Positions 1 through 5,814 of a stretch of 6,220 nt of DNA are shown here, piece by piece. Both the position numbers and the translations under genes were made by a program. The stretch spans positions 1-6,220 of the forward strand of contig JAITOM010000089.1 of the NCBI GenBank assembly GCA_031289975.1. Reading direction: 5' to 3'. The number at the start of each line of letters is the position of its first letter. Position 1 is the stretch's first letter. The stretch is from Methanobrevibacter sp. (lineage in GTDB: Archaea > Methanobacteriota > Methanobacteria > Methanobacteriales > Methanobacteriaceae). Under the pieces are notes generated by a model, which made no database searches, was not told the origin of the DNA, and saw only the letters and a list, made by a program, of their open reading frames with translations.

Positions 1-507
1 AGCTATTTCTCTATGAGCCTCTAACTTATCTAATTTTTGGTGAGAAAGTTTACCATAGCTTGGAAATTTCTCCACTTCAAAGTAAACTCCATCTTCACTC
101 TCATAAGCAAAACCTTTTTCAATTAAAATATCTATTTGTTCATGAATTTCTTTTAAATGGTTGGTTGCTCGTGGATAAAGATTAACGGAATCTACATTTA
201 ATTTTTTCATATCCTCTTTAAATCTACTCTCATAAAATCTTGCTAAAGTTAAAAAATCAGTTTTTCTTTCCTTAGCTCTTACAACTATCTTATCATCAAT
301 ATCTGTTATATTTTCTAAATAAAAAACAGAATATCCTATAAATTCTAAATATCTTTTTATTATATCAAAAGATATGTAAGTACGACCATGTCCAATATGT
401 GCATCATCATATACGGTTGGTCCACATACAAAAAGATTAACTCTATTATCATTTATACTAACAAATTGTTCTTTTTTTCTATTCATAGTATTATATATCT
501 CTAACAT
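1..507 (-). CDS. cysS: cysteinyl-tRNA synthetase, N-terminal part (cut by window edge)
   Basis: This class I aminoacyl-tRNA synthetase attaches cysteine to tRNA-Cys in the cytoplasm using ATP. The 169 codons seen cover the start of the Rossmann catalytic domain. They begin MLEIYNTMNRKKEQF and contain VCGPTVYDDAHIGHGRTY: Cys28 fits the first zinc ligand of the cysteine-binding site and residues 37-40 are the HIGH ATP-binding motif. The conserved ENITDIDDKI stretch follows around residues 67-76. The KMSKS loop and the tRNA-binding C-terminal half lie beyond position 1. I chose the ATG at 507 because it gives the standard family N-terminus and has AGGG about 8 bases upstream; the next in-frame ATG (486) would remove the usual LEIYNT start. 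The gene diverges from herA. The reading frame is unbroken to the window edge, so it is probably a working housekeeping gene. Confidence 0.96.
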   Translation of the reverse strand, partial: MLEIYNTMNRKKEQFVSINDNRVNLFVCGPTVYDDAHIGHGRTYISFDIIKRYLEFIGYSVFYLENITDIDDKIVVRAKERKTDFLTLARFYESRFKEDMKKLNVDSVNLYPRATNHLKEIHEQIDILIEKGFAYESEDGVYFEVEKFPSYGKLSHQKLDKLEAHREIA

Positions 508-538
508 CTTAAGCCCTTGAAATTTTTAAAATAAAGAA

Positions 539-552
539 AAAATAGCTATTTT
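539..552. promoter_or_regulatory. 14-bp perfect palindrome near the cysS transcript start
   Basis: AAAATAGCTATTTT reads the same on both strands. It lies between the candidate cysS TATA box and the start codon, close to the predicted transcript start, where an archaeal repressor could bind. A perfect 14-mer palindrome is not rare enough in AT-rich DNA to prove an operator; the central AGCT is its only non-AT core. Confidence 0.2.
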
Positions 553-570
553 AATAAATTCAATAAAAAA

Positions 571-580
571 AAATATATTT
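571..580 (-). promoter_or_regulatory. candidate TATA box for cysS
   Basis: On the minus strand an A-rich stretch leads into AAATATATTT, about 64 bases before the cysS ATG. An archaeal TATA box here would place the transcript start near 545 and give a leader of about 40 bases. The surrounding DNA is so AT-rich that chance matches are common, so this is a placement guess supported mainly by spacing. Confidence 0.35.
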
Positions 581-585
581 TCAAA

Positions 586-819
586 TTATAGTGGTTTTGA
601 TAAAGTTCTTAATAAATAATTTTTTTAAAAATAAATATTATTAAAATATATTTATTTAAAATTATCTATATTATTTAAAATAAATTTATATTATTTAAAA
701 TAAATTTATATTATTTAAAATTTAATATTATAAATTTTTATAAATTAATATTTAAAATTAAACGATTTAATAAAAAAATTATCATCCAAAATTTAAGAAC
801 TTTTCCAAAATGACTATAA
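586..819. mobile_element. 234-bp MITE-like element with 27-bp imperfect terminal inverted repeats
   Basis: The left end starts TTATAGTGGTTTTGATAAAG and the right end (793-819) is its reverse complement with 23 of 27 bases matching. The flanks TATTTTCAAA (576-585) and TATTTTAAA (820-828) look like a decayed target duplication. The interior is AT-rich and non-coding, so any movement would need a transposase supplied from elsewhere. A near-identical left end recurs at 5994-6051, which shows that this is a dispersed sequence and not a local hairpin. The left edge is only a few bases from the cysS TATA candidate. The transposase family is not identified; ISM1 of Methanobrevibacter smithii is an obvious element to compare, but I cannot confirm its termini from memory. 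Confidence 0.6.
667..720. repeat. 20-bp tandem repeat, 2.7 copies
   Basis: The unit TTATTTAAAATAAATTTATA is perfect at 671-690 and 691-710, with a partial copy at 711-720 and the last four bases of a copy at 667-670. It lies inside the 586-819 element and could arise by replication slippage. Confidence 0.85.
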
Positions 820-851
820 TATTTTAAATTTAAAAAATTATTTTTGTAAAT

Positions 852-889
852 ATAGTATAATCATAAAAATATAGTATAATCATAAAAAT
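852..889. repeat. 19-bp tandem repeat, 2 perfect copies
   Basis: The unit ATAGTATAATCATAAAAAT occurs at 852-870 and 871-889 without mismatch, just outside the right end of the 586-819 element. No function is evident; it lies about 230 bases upstream of herA. Confidence 0.9.
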
Positions 890-1057
890 TAAAACTATTT
901 TTGCAAAACATTATAAATATATTTTTATTAAAAATTATTTAAATACTTTTACTAAAAACTATCAAAAAATAATATATAGAAAAATACCTAATAAATCATA
1001 TTGTCTAAGCATAATATTCATATAAAAATTAGATTATGCAAAATAGTATGTATGATT

Positions 1058-1070
1058 AAATTATAAAATA
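1058..1070 (+). promoter_or_regulatory. candidate TATA box for herA
   Basis: AAATTATAAAATA fits an archaeal TATA element preceded by A-rich BRE-like bases. It is about 55-65 bases upstream of the preferred herA start, which predicts a transcript start near 1090 and a leader of about 30 bases. High A+T weakens the call. Confidence 0.35.
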
Positions 1071-1109
1071 AAATTAACATTTAGTTTAGTACTTTTAGTT
1101 AATTTATAT

Positions 1110-1115
1110 GGTGGA
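1110..1115 (+). promoter_or_regulatory. ribosome binding site that decides the herA start
   Basis: GGTGGA lies 7 bases before the ATG at 1123 and partly matches the GGAGGTGA complement of the 16S rRNA 3' end. It overlaps the upstream in-frame ATG at 1108, which has only AT-rich sequence before it. This favours 1123 as the real start. Confidence 0.6.
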
Positions 1116-1122
1116 TTTAATT

Positions 1123-2643
1123 ATGATAATCGGTAGAGCCATTGGTGAAACTTCATTAAGTAGCATTGAATTTATATCAAAAACAAGTCCTAAAATAGGA
1201 GAATATGTTACTTTAAATTATGATGGAAAAACAGTATTAGGAATGATTGAAACACTAATTCATGGAAGTGTTTCCTTAAATAGTGATATTTATGATCCAG
1301 GTACTGTAGACATGATAAAAGCTATTGAAGGAAATGATACGTATATAAAAGGAAAAGTTAAAATTCTTGGAGATTTAGATGATAATCTACGAATTCCAAG
1401 AACTCCAGCTTCTCCTGGAACAGAAATTTATCTTGCAGATAATGATATATTAAACAAAATTTTTCAAGTTAAAAATCCATTAAAGATTGGTGGATTAATT
1501 AGTCAAGAAAATATTGATGTAAATATTAATATTAATAAAATGATTACAAGGCATTTAGCTATTTTAGCAATGACTGGTGCTGGAAAGTCCAATACAGTAT
1601 GTGTTATAATTGATGAATTATTGAAATACAATGGTACAATGGTTATTTTTGATATGCATTCTGAATACGTTGATGGGGAATTTAATAATGGTGAAGTGAA
1701 TATTATAATTCCAGAAATCAATCCAATTTACATGTCTTTTAGTGAAATTAGAAGATTGACAAATATTTCAAGTTCTGCATATATTCAAGAGAGATATTTT
1801 AGAGAATCATATAAAATAGCTATTAATGAAGCAAGAGAAGGTAATTCCAGAGATTTCTTAAATGTTTTAAAAGGAAATTTAAATAACTGGTATGAGAGTG
1901 AAATATTTAGGGGTAAGGAGCTTAAAAGTGGTGAAAAAACAAAAATCATGGATGTTATTAATAAAGTTGAAGATTTAGAAAATAAGTATGGTTCTCTTTT
2001 AAATACAAATGTTGGTGATATTCTTTCACAAATTCAACTTGGAAAAGCAAATATTATAAATCTTGGTCAAAGTGATGAAGCAACTGCTGAAGTTATTGTG
2101 AGTCATGTTTTAAGAAATGCTCTTAATAGTAGAAAATTATTTATCCATAAAAAAACTGAAAAGGGTCTTAAATTTCCAGTTTTCTTCATTGTTGAAGAGG
2201 CACATATTTTAGCCCCAAAAAATAGGTCAATTAATTCTAAATTATGGATAAGTAGAATTGCAAGAGAAGGACGAAAATTTGGTCTTGGTCTGTGTCTTGT
2301 TAGTCAAAGTCCAAAGTCTCTTGATCCTGATTCTCTATCTCAAGCTAATAATATGATTATTTTACGTCTTGTCGAACCTCAAGACCAAAGGCATGTTCAA
2401 TCTGCAAGTGAAAGTCTTAGTGAAGACCTTTTATTACAATTACCTTCTTTAAATATAGGAGAAGCTGTTGTTTTAGGTTTAATGGTCAAGATCCCTACTC
2501 TTGTTAAAATAGATGAGTTTAAAGGTCGTCGTTATGGTGATGATTTAGATATTGTTAATGAATGGAATCAATATAAAAGTAATCAAGAAAAAGAAGTAGA
2601 GAAACAAAAACAAGCATTTAAAGGTTTAGGAGGAAATTATTAA
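1123..2643 (+). CDS. herA: HerA-type DNA helicase/translocase ATPase (HAS-barrel + DUF87)
   Basis: A 506-residue protein of the HerA/FtsK superfamily; these hexameric pumps move double-stranded DNA and in archaea work with NurA nuclease in DNA-end resection alongside Mre11-Rad50. Residues about 1-90 (from MIIGRAIGETSL) fit the HAS-barrel that docks partner proteins. Walker A is MTGAGKSNT with Lys155; FDMHSEY follows it. Walker B is VFFIVEEAH with Glu358-Glu359 as metal and catalytic acids. SRIAREGRKFGLG (377-389) and SQSP (394-397) are the typical arginine-finger/sensor region. The tail after about residue 475 is charged (NQEKEVEKQKQ). Length is usual for archaeal HerA. An in-frame ATG at 1108 would add MVDLI, but the ribosome site supports 1123. 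No nurA, mre11 or rad50 is adjacent; the gene stands alone, divergent from cysS. The family is certain; the exact cellular role is inferred from known archaeal HerA. Confidence 0.93.
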   Translation: MIIGRAIGETSLSSIEFISKTSPKIGEYVTLNYDGKTVLGMIETLIHGSVSLNSDIYDPGTVDMIKAIEGNDTYIKGKVKILGDLDDNLRIPRTPASPGTEIYLADNDILNKIFQVKNPLKIGGLISQENIDVNININKMITRHLAILAMTGAGKSNTVCVIIDELLKYNGTMVIFDMHSEYVDGEFNNGEVNIIIPEINPIYMSFSEIRRLTNISSSAYIQERYFRESYKIAINEAREGNSRDFLNVLKGNLNNWYESEIFRGKELKSGEKTKIMDVINKVEDLENKYGSLLNTNVGDILSQIQLGKANIINLGQSDEATAEVIVSHVLRNALNSRKLFIHKKTEKGLKFPVFFIVEEAHILAPKNRSINSKLWISRIAREGRKFGLGLCLVSQSPKSLDPDSLSQANNMIILRLVEPQDQRHVQSASESLSEDLLLQLPSLNIGEAVVLGLMVKIPTLVKIDEFKGRRYGDDLDIVNEWNQYKSNQEKEVEKQKQAFKGLGGNY

Positions 2644-2647
2644 ATAG

Positions 2648-2654
2648 TTTTTTT
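2648..2654 (+). terminator. oligo-T terminator after herA
   Basis: A run of seven T starts five bases after the herA TAA codon, with no strong hairpin before it. This matches archaeal termination, which needs mainly a T-tract in the non-template strand. Confidence 0.6.
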
Positions 2655-2841
2655 ATCCTAACTTTGTTCTCCTAAAATACGAGAGTGTCAAAAAGATGGC
2701 TCCTGAAATTTTTGGGGATATCTCAAATTCAGCTAATAAGACTTTATTCCAAATTTTGGGCTGTGAAAAATCAAACTAATATTGCATCTGAGCATCAAAA
2801 AATTATCACATCATATTTGAATATCATAACACAATATTTGA

Positions 2842-2985
2842 GGCACTGTAAAAAGAGGATGGAAATTCGCAATCTGGAATTTGGATTTGTAGCAGAAAAA
2901 GTTTAGACCATGTACATGTAATTAAACTTTTATCATCGGTTTTCAATTTTTCAATTGTGAAAATCCATGCTAATTTTACAGTGCC
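2842..2985 (+). repeat. MITE-like copy A, ~144 bp, with own terminal inverted repeats
   Basis: It begins GGCACTGTAAAA (2842-2853) and ends TTTTACAGTGCC (2974-2985), an exact 12-bp terminal inverted repeat. By eye the body matches the reverse complement of 3062-3203 at well over 80 percent, including AAAAAGAGGATGGAAATT, ATCTGGAATTTG, AGCAGAAAAA and TTTAGACCAT. The conservation is spread along the whole length and does not follow codons, as expected for a non-autonomous element. RNA from either strand through both copies would fold into a very long hairpin. Confidence 0.8.
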
Positions 2986-3061
2986 GAAATTTTTAATGTA
3001 ATTTTTTAGAAAATATCTGGGTAATTTATTGTGCTTTAAGAAAACTTTTAGCAACATATTT

Positions 3062-3203
3062 GGTGGTGTAAAATTAGAATGGATTTCTGCAATTGAAAAA
3101 ATAAAAACATATGATAAAAAGTTTAATGACATATATGGTCTAAATTTTTCTGCTAAAAACTCAAATTCCAGATTCCAAATTTCCATCCTCTTTTTACACT
3201 GCC
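3062..3203 (-). repeat. MITE-like copy B, ~142 bp, inverted relative to copy A
   Basis: Read on the minus strand it begins GGCAGTGTAAAA (3192-3203) and ends TTTTACACCACC (3062-3073), so its termini are a little more diverged than those of copy A. Differences from copy A are scattered substitutions and small indels, which points to two old copies and not a recent perfect inversion. The 76 bp between the copies (2986-3061) is unrelated to either. Confidence 0.8.
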
Positions 3204-3218
3204 CAACTTTACACTCTC

Positions 3219-3279
3219 ATTAATATTAAATTAATTTTTTAAATAATAATTTTTATTTATTTATTTTTAAAAATAATAA
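3219..3279. repeat. 61-bp dispersed repeat, left copy
   Basis: It matches 6160-6220 in the same orientation with three visible mismatches over 61 bases. It abuts the right end of the composite element. The two copies lie 2.94 kb apart and enclose the ATPase-nuclease gene. The right copy reaches the window edge, so the repeat may be longer there. Confidence 0.85.
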
Positions 3280-3283
3280 TTAC

Positions 3284-3437
3284 AATTTTTTTAATTAAAA
3301 ATTTGACATTTATGATGTAATTTAAAAAATTTCATTACTTACAAACATTATTTCATATACTATATAATTTTTTTAATTAAAAATTTAACAAAATTTGATA
3401 ATTTGATATTTATAGCACAATTTAAAAAATTTCATTA
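3284..3437. repeat. direct repeat pair around AT palindromes
   Basis: A 21-bp block with the palindromic core TTTTTAATTAAAAA is identical at 3284-3304 and 3366-3386. A 19-bp block, AATTTAAAAAATTTCATTA, is identical at 3319-3337 and 3419-3437. The second copy carries about 18 extra bases between the blocks. This looks like an old duplication in non-coding DNA. Confidence 0.75.
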
Positions 3438-3558
3438 TTGAAATTGTTCAATTAGAAACTGAAAACCTTAGACTTTCCTAAGTTATCTTCGACAATAAAT
3501 CTTTGATTTTTCTTTATTGAAATTTTTTATTTCAATTAGAAAATCTGAAAGATTTTCT
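3435..3558. repeat. degenerate direct repeat ending in two hairpins
   Basis: The string TTATTGAAATT..TTCAATTAGAAA..CTGAAA occurs at 3435-3465 and again, about 8 bases longer, at 3514-3551. The second copy contains two inverted repeats: TTGAAAT/ATTTCAA (3517-3523 with 3529-3535, a five-T loop) and AGAAAATC/GATTTTCT (3538-3545 with 3551-3558). They lie about 190 bases beyond the stop codon of the minus-strand gene. A role in RNA 3' ends is possible but unproven. Confidence 0.55.
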
Positions 3559-3624
3559 TTAGTTAAAACTTGTTTTAAGTTAGAAAAAATTTAGAAAAAA
3601 TTTTTTATTTTTTCTTTACTTACA

Positions 3625-3678
3625 TATAAATTTTATCAAATTTGTTAAATATTAAGTGCATGAGCCATGTTTAAATCT
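3625..3678. repeat. degenerate copy of the 5845-5892 sequence
   Basis: The first 21 bases (3625-3645) are identical to 5845-5865 and would read YKFYQIC in both places; here a TAA follows at once. Similarity then decays but continues (ATATTA, GCCATG, AATC). It is probably an old, broken duplicate of the protein-like remnant at 5815-5961. Confidence 0.5.
3656..3668 (+). repeat. 13-bp inverted repeat, left arm
   Basis: GTGCATGAGCCAT is the exact reverse complement of 5718-5730. Its five to seven G/C bases make it stand out in this AT-rich spacer. The two arms flank the ATPase-nuclease gene at about 80 bp (3' side) and 370 bp (5' side). Confidence 0.6.
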
Positions 3679-3684
3679 TCCTTG

Positions 3685-3720
3685 ATTAAATTAACTGTAT
3701 TAAATTAACTGTATTAAATT
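3685..3720. repeat. 14-bp tandem repeat, 2.6 copies
   Basis: ATTAAATTAACTGT occurs at 3685-3698 and 3699-3712, followed by a partial copy to 3720. It lies just past the 3' end of the minus-strand gene. No function is evident. Confidence 0.85.
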
Positions 3721-3748
3721 TGTTCCAGCAAGTATTCAAGAGCCAGCA

Positions 3749-5347
3749 TCAATTTAGTTTTTCTATTCTTGTTTTTACATGTTTATCAGCAAATGCCATA
3801 GCAATCATGAAGATATTTTTACCATGATACTTTTCATGATATTTTTTAGCTTTAATCTGACTAATACCATCATTCAACATCTTTTCAAAAGATTTGAGTG
3901 GTTTTTTAGTCTTTTTATTCACTTTAGAAAATTTACATTCGATTATAAAAACATCCTCATCTTCTTCTATTGCAATATCTATAAAACCTTTATTTGTAGG
4001 ATCTTCACCATGAGTTACAAATCCTAATCCTTTCGCCCAACTTAAAATAACTGATTGATAATAATATTCCATATCAATATGTATATTCGTGGGGATATGA
4101 GTTAAAAATTTTCTATTTAACAATTTTTCAAAATTATCGTTATCTAAATCTTTAATATATGAAACAAAATCCAATCGATCATTGTTCACCATATTTAACT
4201 CTATATTCAAATCAAGTAAAAAATCAAAAAGAGAAATTTCAACTTCATAATTAGGAAACTCTAACTTATAATAAATAATATTATTATCATTAATTTCATC
4301 AGTTATAGTTAAATATCCTGTTTGAAAGAAAATAGCTACTGAATCAAGATTATTATATTCAAAAGCATCTAATCTACTATCTTTAACAATAATAGGATTT
4401 AAAACTTCACTGTAATCATCAGATTTCTTTAAAACATCAATTAAAAAAGTAGGGGTGGCACTTTTAAACCAATAATTAGAAAATTTACCTTTATTGAATA
4501 AATCCAATGTTGAACGAGGCGTATAAAGCCTATCTTTACCATTCCATGAATAACCATCGTACCAAAAATTAATCTTATTCATAATTTCCTCATTGGATAA
4601 ACCTAACTTATCCTTCAACTCATTAATATAATATTCAAACTCATCTATCAATTCTTCATGAGTGTAACCACAAATATTATTATATCGATCATCTAATGTT
4701 AAATCATCAAGATTATTCAAATCAGAAAACAAAGAAACATTAGTAAACTTACTAACACCAGTTACAAAAACAAACTCAATATGATGATAAGTAGCTTTTA
4801 AAACACCATAAAAACTTTTCAAGACTTTCGCAATATCAATAACTAAATCAAGATTAGGAATATTAGCAATGATTGGCTTATCGTACTCATCAATTAAAAC
4901 AACAACCCTTTCACCAGTTTTTTCATGTATTTTTTCCAGTAATTCTCCAAATTTATCTGATATTAGGGAAGTTTTAGACAATGCAAATTCATATTTTTCA
5001 GCAATTCTATTTAAAAAATTATTAAGTGATTCATTCAAATCACATATACTACCATAACTTCTATTTCCAAAGTCTAATTTAATTACTGGATGTTCTTTAT
5101 TCCAATCCCATTTATTATAAATAAACAAACCCTTAAAAAGATCTTTATTCCCTTTAAACAACTCCTCTAATGTAGAAATGAGTAGAGTTTTTCCAAATCG
5201 TCTTGGTCTTGACAAAAAATATTTTTTTCCAGGATCAAACAATTCATAAATATATTTAGTCTTATCAACATAAATATAGTTGTTACTACGGAGTGTAGTA
5301 AAGTCATCAATTCCTATAGGTAATTTTTTAACTTGTGATGATTTCAT
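3749..5347 (-). CDS. AAA-ATPase fused to PD-(D/E)XK nuclease domain (AAA-ATPase_like / DUF1703 type)
   Basis: A 532-residue protein of the family combining an AAA-ATPase-like N-terminal domain (PF09820 as I recall) with a C-terminal PD-(D/E)XK nuclease-like domain (PF08011). Its biological role is not established. The start KKLPIGIDDFTTLR..YVDKT is the family hallmark. Walker A is SRPRRFGKT (Lys53, Thr54); Walker B is VVVLIDEYDKP (Asp153-Glu154); FVTGVSKF follows as a likely sensor strand. The nuclease core is GFIDIAIEEDEDVFIIECKF with Asp457, Glu470 and Lys472, preceded by the helix YYQSVILSWAKGLGF. All key residues are present, so both activities may be intact. I chose the ATG at 5347 because GGAG lies 7 bases upstream; an in-frame ATG at 5362 would add MWRIL and would include that site in the coding sequence. 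No partner gene is adjacent; the gene sits alone between repeats, as expected of an accessory gene. No signal peptide or membrane segment is seen. A defence or element-linked role is only a guess. Confidence 0.93.
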   Translation of the reverse strand: MKSSQVKKLPIGIDDFTTLRSNNYIYVDKTKYIYELFDPGKKYFLSRPRRFGKTLLISTLEELFKGNKDLFKGLFIYNKWDWNKEHPVIKLDFGNRSYGSICDLNESLNNFLNRIAEKYEFALSKTSLISDKFGELLEKIHEKTGERVVVLIDEYDKPIIANIPNLDLVIDIAKVLKSFYGVLKATYHHIEFVFVTGVSKFTNVSLFSDLNNLDDLTLDDRYNNICGYTHEELIDEFEYYINELKDKLGLSNEEIMNKINFWYDGYSWNGKDRLYTPRSTLDLFNKGKFSNYWFKSATPTFLIDVLKKSDDYSEVLNPIIVKDSRLDAFEYNNLDSVAIFFQTGYLTITDEINDNNIIYYKLEFPNYEVEISLFDFLLDLNIELNMVNNDRLDFVSYIKDLDNDNFEKLLNRKFLTHIPTNIHIDMEYYYQSVILSWAKGLGFVTHGEDPTNKGFIDIAIEEDEDVFIIECKFSKVNKKTKKPLKSFEKMLNDGISQIKAKKYHEKYHGKNIFMIAMAFADKHVKTRIEKLN

Positions 5348-5354
5348 TAAGATT

Positions 5355-5358
5355 CTCC
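5355..5358 (-). promoter_or_regulatory. ribosome binding site that decides the ATPase-nuclease start
   Basis: On the minus strand GTGGAGAATCTTA leads into the ATG at 5347, placing GGAG 7 bases before it. The alternative ATG at 5362 has no purine-rich site ahead of it. This is the same situation as at herA. Confidence 0.65.
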
Positions 5359-5448
5359 ACATCTGGAATATTTTATTAAAACTGTTAAAAGTATTAATGG
5401 ATTAAAAATATAGAATAAGGATTCCCAAAAAATGTTATATTTTTCATA

Positions 5449-5460
5449 ATATTTATACTT
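5449..5460 (-). promoter_or_regulatory. candidate TATA box for the ATPase-nuclease gene
   Basis: On the minus strand AAGTATAAATAT resembles an archaeal TATA box and would give a leader of roughly 80 bases. A second candidate, TTCTATATTTTTA at about 5403-5415, would give a leader nearer 35 bases. I cannot choose firmly between them. Confidence 0.3.
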
Positions 5461-5509
5461 TTGGGGGTGTGTCAAAAATCACATGGTAACTTAAATTTTC
5501 CAATGATTT

Positions 5510-5594
5510 TCCTCCAATTTCTCTATTTAAAGATTTAAATATATTTTAACCCCAAATTATGTCTTTATAAATCTTTTTTAAATCTTTTGGAGGA
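5510..5594. repeat. imperfect inverted repeat with two stem blocks
   Basis: TCCTCCAA (5510-5517) pairs with TTGGAGGA (5587-5594), and AAAGATTTAAA (5529-5539) pairs with TTTAAATCTTT (5577-5587). The left arm has 11 unpaired bases between its blocks; the right arm has none. The string GTCAAAAATC recurs in direct orientation outside it at 5471-5480 and 5599-5608. This may be a decayed small element or a structured leader-side region; I cannot tell which. Confidence 0.45.
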
Positions 5595-5632
5595 GCACGT
5601 CAAAAATCCCCTGACAATTGCAAGTACAAATT

Positions 5633-5662
5633 TCAATATCACCCATATCAATATCACCCATA
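5633..5662. repeat. 15-bp tandem repeat, 2 perfect copies
   Basis: TCAATATCACCCATA occurs at 5633-5647 and 5648-5662. It is richer in C than the other short repeats here. No function is evident. Confidence 0.9.
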
Positions 5663-5717
5663 GAAAATATTAAATATATAGAGAAATGTAAGATAATATT
5701 ATGTCTAAAATAAAAAA

Positions 5718-5730
5718 ATGGCTCATGCAC
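5718..5730 (-). repeat. 13-bp inverted repeat, right arm
   Basis: ATGGCTCATGCAC is the exact reverse complement of 3656-3668 on the far side of the ATPase-nuclease gene. The bases that follow, CATGACACACTGCAAAATT, include an ACACTGCAAAA string vaguely like the terminal repeat of the 2842 element, which may be chance. Confidence 0.6.
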
Positions 5731-5814
5731 ATGACACACTGCAAAATTTTTAATTAAGTTAAATTAAAAATAACTATAATTATTTTAGATATATTTGCAT
5801 TATTTACTAATATA

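Larger units (their letters stand above)
508..1107. other. divergent cysS-herA spacer, no gene
   Basis: Six hundred bases with extremely high A+T and no protein-like frame on either strand. It contains the cysS promoter side (508-585), a MITE-like element (586-819), two short tandem repeats and the herA promoter side (about 1050-1107). I see nothing else that I can name between 890 and 1050. Confidence 0.8.
2681..3218. mobile_element. 538-bp composite MITE-like element containing a long inverted repeat
   Basis: The outer ends are GAGAGTGT (2681-2688) and its exact reverse complement ACACTCTC (3211-3218). Inside are two ~143-bp copies facing each other (2842-2985 and 3062-3203) around a 76-bp centre. 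The right end at 3218 falls exactly where a dispersed 61-bp repeat begins (3219, repeated at 6160 without this element before it), which supports a real boundary. Frames across it (for example 2824-3186 minus) are short, have no recognised domain, and look alike on both strands because of the palindromic layout, so I treat it as non-coding. No clear target duplication is visible. The outer 8-bp ends are weaker evidence than the inner copies. Confidence 0.55.
2644..3748. other. 1.1-kb convergent spacer, no intact gene
   Basis: This spacer between herA and the ATPase-nuclease gene is entirely repeats: the 538-bp composite element, then a 61-bp dispersed repeat, a direct repeat pair around AT palindromes (3284-3437), hairpin-forming direct repeats (3435-3558), a degenerate copy of a downstream sequence (3625-3678) and a 14-bp tandem repeat. 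I found no protein with recognisable features and no tRNA-like fold. Confidence 0.75.

Noticed and set aside
667..889. Short regular repeats considered as a CRISPR array
   Set aside because: The units are tandem with no spacers between them and have only two to three copies; no cas gene is near.
1503..1721. 72-residue frame antisense to herA
   Set aside because: It is a shadow of the strongly conserved Walker A region of herA in another frame.
2685..2906. Possible 73-residue protein on the plus strand starting with GTG
   Set aside because: It starts at the element's outer end and runs into repeat copy A, has no ribosome binding site and no recognisable domain; the region behaves as a non-coding inverted repeat.
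2824..3186. 120-residue open frame on the minus strand across both repeat copies
   Set aside because: Each arm reads similarly on opposite strands only because the arms are inverted copies. The differences between copies include indels that would shift the frame, so coding is unlikely.
3029..3223. 64-residue open frame on the plus strand
   Set aside because: It covers the loop and copy B of the inverted repeat and reads past the element end; no ribosome binding site or family similarity is seen.
3779..4027. 82-residue frame antisense to the nuclease domain
   Set aside because: It overlaps the conserved nuclease motifs of the minus-strand gene and has low-complexity Phe/Ile content typical of a shadow frame; the frame at 4869-5057 is rejected for the same reason.
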